DNA of 23,063 nt from Candidatus Latescibacterota bacterium (GTDB lineage Bacteria; Latescibacterota; UBA2968; UBA8231). A program made the position numbers and the translations under genes. Shown here piece after piece: positions 21,817 through 23,063 of this stretch (the first letter of the stretch is position 1; every line of letters starts with the position of its first letter). The notes beneath the pieces were generated by a model. That model did no database searches and was not told where the DNA came from. It saw nothing but the letters and a program-made list of their open reading frames with translations. The stretch is taken from NCBI GenBank assembly GCA_022827165.1, contig JAJDTN010000096.1, positions 1 through 23,063 on the forward strand. The letters run 5' to 3'.

Positions 21817-23063
21817 ATGGAGTCCGGCTTTCTCCGCGTTCGCGGGGCCCGCGTCCACAACCTCAGGAACGTCGACCTCGAGCTGCCCAAGAACCGGCTG
21901 ATCTGCTTCACCGGGGTCTCGGGCTCGGGCAAGTCGTCGATGGCCTTCGACACGATCTACGCCGAAGGCCAGCGCCGCTATGTCGCCTCCCTGTCGGCGT
22001 ATGCCCGCCAGTTCCTGGGCCAGCTGGAGAAACCCGACGTCGACCAGATCACCGGGCTGGCGCCGACGATCTCCATCTCCCAGAAGACGGGGGGCGCCAA
22101 CCCGCGCTCCACCGTCGGCACGATCACCGAGATCTACGACTATCTGCGCGTCCTCTACGCCCGCTGCGGCACCCCCCACTGCGTCCGCTGCGGCGGCGAG
22201 ATCGTCGCCCAGACGCGCGATCAGATCGTCGGCCGCATCGCCGCCCTGCCGCCGGGCCGGCGCATCCTCCTGCTGGCGCCGGTCGTCGACAACCGCCGGG
22301 GGGAGTACCAGGACCTCTTCGAGGAGCTGCACCGCGACGGCTACCTGCGGGTGCGCGTCGACGGCCAGTTGTTCACCCTCGACGATCCCCCGGAGCTGGA
22401 CCGCTACAGCCGCCACTCGATCGAGGTCGTCGTCGACCGGCTGGTGATCCGCCAGGAGATGGGGGGGCGGCTCGACGAGGCCGTGGACGGCGCCCTGCGG
22501 CTGGGGTCGGGATCGCTGATCGTGGCCGATGGCGGCGACGGTTCCGGGGAGGAAGGGCGGGAGCCCCACGACGACTGGCTGCTGAGCGCCAACTTCGACT
22601 GTCCCGCCTGCGGCATCTCCTACGCCGAGCCGACGCCGCAGATGTTCTCCTTCAACAACCCTTCGGGGATGTGCCCCGACTGCGGCGGGCTGGGCAGCAA
22701 GATGATCGTCAACGAGACCCGGCTCGTGCCCGACGCCGGGAAGTCCCTGCGCGAAGGCGCCGTGGAGCCCCTCGGCGACATCGGCGCCAACCGTTGGCGG
22801 TACCACCTGTACGAGGGTGCGGCCGAGCACCTCGGCTTCACCCTCGATACCGCCTGGGAGGACCTGAAGGAGGACCAGAAGGAGGGTTTTCTGGAGGGTC
22901 TGGGCGACCGCAGGATCCGGTTCGTCTACACCAGCCACCGGGGCCACTCCTGGGCCCATGACGACCGCTACGAGGGCGCTCTCAAGTTCATCGAGGAGCG
23001 CCTCCACCACGGCAACGCCAAGGTGCGCAGGGACCTCGGCCGCTACGTGCGCACCGGCCGGTG
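21817..23063 (+). CDS. uvrA: excinuclease ABC subunit A (partial, N-terminal 415 codons)
   Basis: UvrA is the damage-recognition ATPase of nucleotide excision repair. The fragment starts at the ATG at 21817, with GGAGG only 3 bp upstream, and runs off the right edge. It shows [18 protein letters not shown], Walker [10 protein letters not shown] at 33-41, [33 protein letters not shown] and [11 protein letters not shown], all typical UvrA blocks. A zinc module follows: CPAC (C262, C265), [17 protein letters not shown] (C286, C289). An additional [11 protein letters not shown] near 117-127 resembles the cysteine-rich spot of many bacterial UvrAs. The signature and second ATPase half lie beyond the window. 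It diverges from the isomerase-like gene. Confidence 0.95.
   Translation, partial: MESGFLRVRGARVHNLRNVDLELPKNRLICFTGVSGSGKSSMAFDTIYAEGQRRYVASLSAYARQFLGQLEKPDVDQITGLAPTISISQKTGGANPRSTVGTITEIYDYLRVLYARCGTPHCVRCGGEIVAQTRDQIVGRIAALPPGRRILLLAPVVDNRRGEYQDLFEELHRDGYLRVRVDGQLFTLDDPPELDRYSRHSIEVVVDRLVIRQEMGGRLDEAVDGALRLGSGSLIVADGGDGSGEEGREPHDDWLLSANFDCPACGISYAEPTPQMFSFNNPSGMCPDCGGLGSKMIVNETRLVPDAGKSLREGAVEPLGDIGANRWRYHLYEGAAEHLGFTLDTAWEDLKEDQKEGFLEGLGDRRIRFVYTSHRGHSWAHDDRYEGALKFIEERLHHGNAKVRRDLGRYVRTGR

Noticed and set aside
1..23063. CRISPR arrays, tRNA/rRNA genes, insertion sequences and phage genes.
   Set aside because: Read through on both strands; no regularly spaced repeats, cloverleaf-type genes, transposase/integrase motifs or structural phage proteins were seen.

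Overview
The window is GC-rich (about 70 % by eye), gene-dense bacterial chromosome. Intergenic gaps are short, several convergent genes overlap at their stops, and GTG starts recur. I see no rRNA, tRNA, CRISPR array, transposase, integrase or phage gene. The mix of a NuoE/NuoF-type dehydrogenase module, creatininase, SDR, SGNH hydrolase, amidohydrolase, DUF1611 protein, dipeptide-epimerase-type enolase and FIST protein resembles catabolic genomes of uncultured high-GC lineages such as Latescibacterota or related FCB/Krumholzibacteriota groups. That placement is inference; nothing here fixes the taxonomy.

Layout. (1) 1-2260, minus strand: an NAD-linked dehydrogenase module, with a fused NuoE-NuoF flavoprotein followed by the N-terminus of a NuoG/FdhA-like iron-sulfur subunit that leaves the window. 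(2) 2444-3456, minus: an AbiEii-type nucleotidyltransferase overlapping a small unrecognised upstream gene, organised like a toxin-antitoxin pair. (3) 3599-7741: an SGNH hydrolase and a 589-aa protein of unknown family on minus, divergent from an amidohydrolase-2 protein on plus; this looks like a catabolic island for an unknown substrate. (4) 7738-8924: two decaying genes, a frameshifted HicB-like antitoxin and an alpha/beta-hydrolase that has lost its nucleophile elbow. (5) 8945-12128: an exported RidA-like protein, an ATP-dependent DNA ligase, and a DUF1016-N protein with apparently degenerate nuclease-like repeats. (6) 12106-14229, minus: a DUF1611 (DgcN-like) protein and a dipeptide-epimerase-type enolase (DgcA-like), matching the gene pair of the N-acetyl-D-glutamate route. 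(7) 14307-16126, plus: a zinc-finger/coiled-coil protein translationally coupled to a TIM-barrel-like protein. (8) 16134-18942: a small methyltransferase and an Amidase_2 protein read away from each other, then a creatininase-SDR operon on minus. (9) 18993-23063: a FIST sensor-type protein, ThpR, a sugar-phosphate-isomerase-type TIM barrel, and the first 415 codons of UvrA.

How they fit together. The FDH-like module would feed formate- or H2-derived electrons to NAD. The DgcN/DgcA pair could handle D-glutamate, for example from peptidoglycan, and a murein-amidase-type protein lies 2.5 kb away, though physical linkage is the only evidence for cooperation. The many soluble hydrolases without signal peptides suggest cytoplasmic processing of small imported organic compounds. 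I found no unambiguous new defence or mobile system. The best candidates for something undescribed are the AbiEii partner gene, the degenerate-SNase DUF1016 protein, the zinc-finger/TIM-barrel pair and the 589-aa/SGNH pair.
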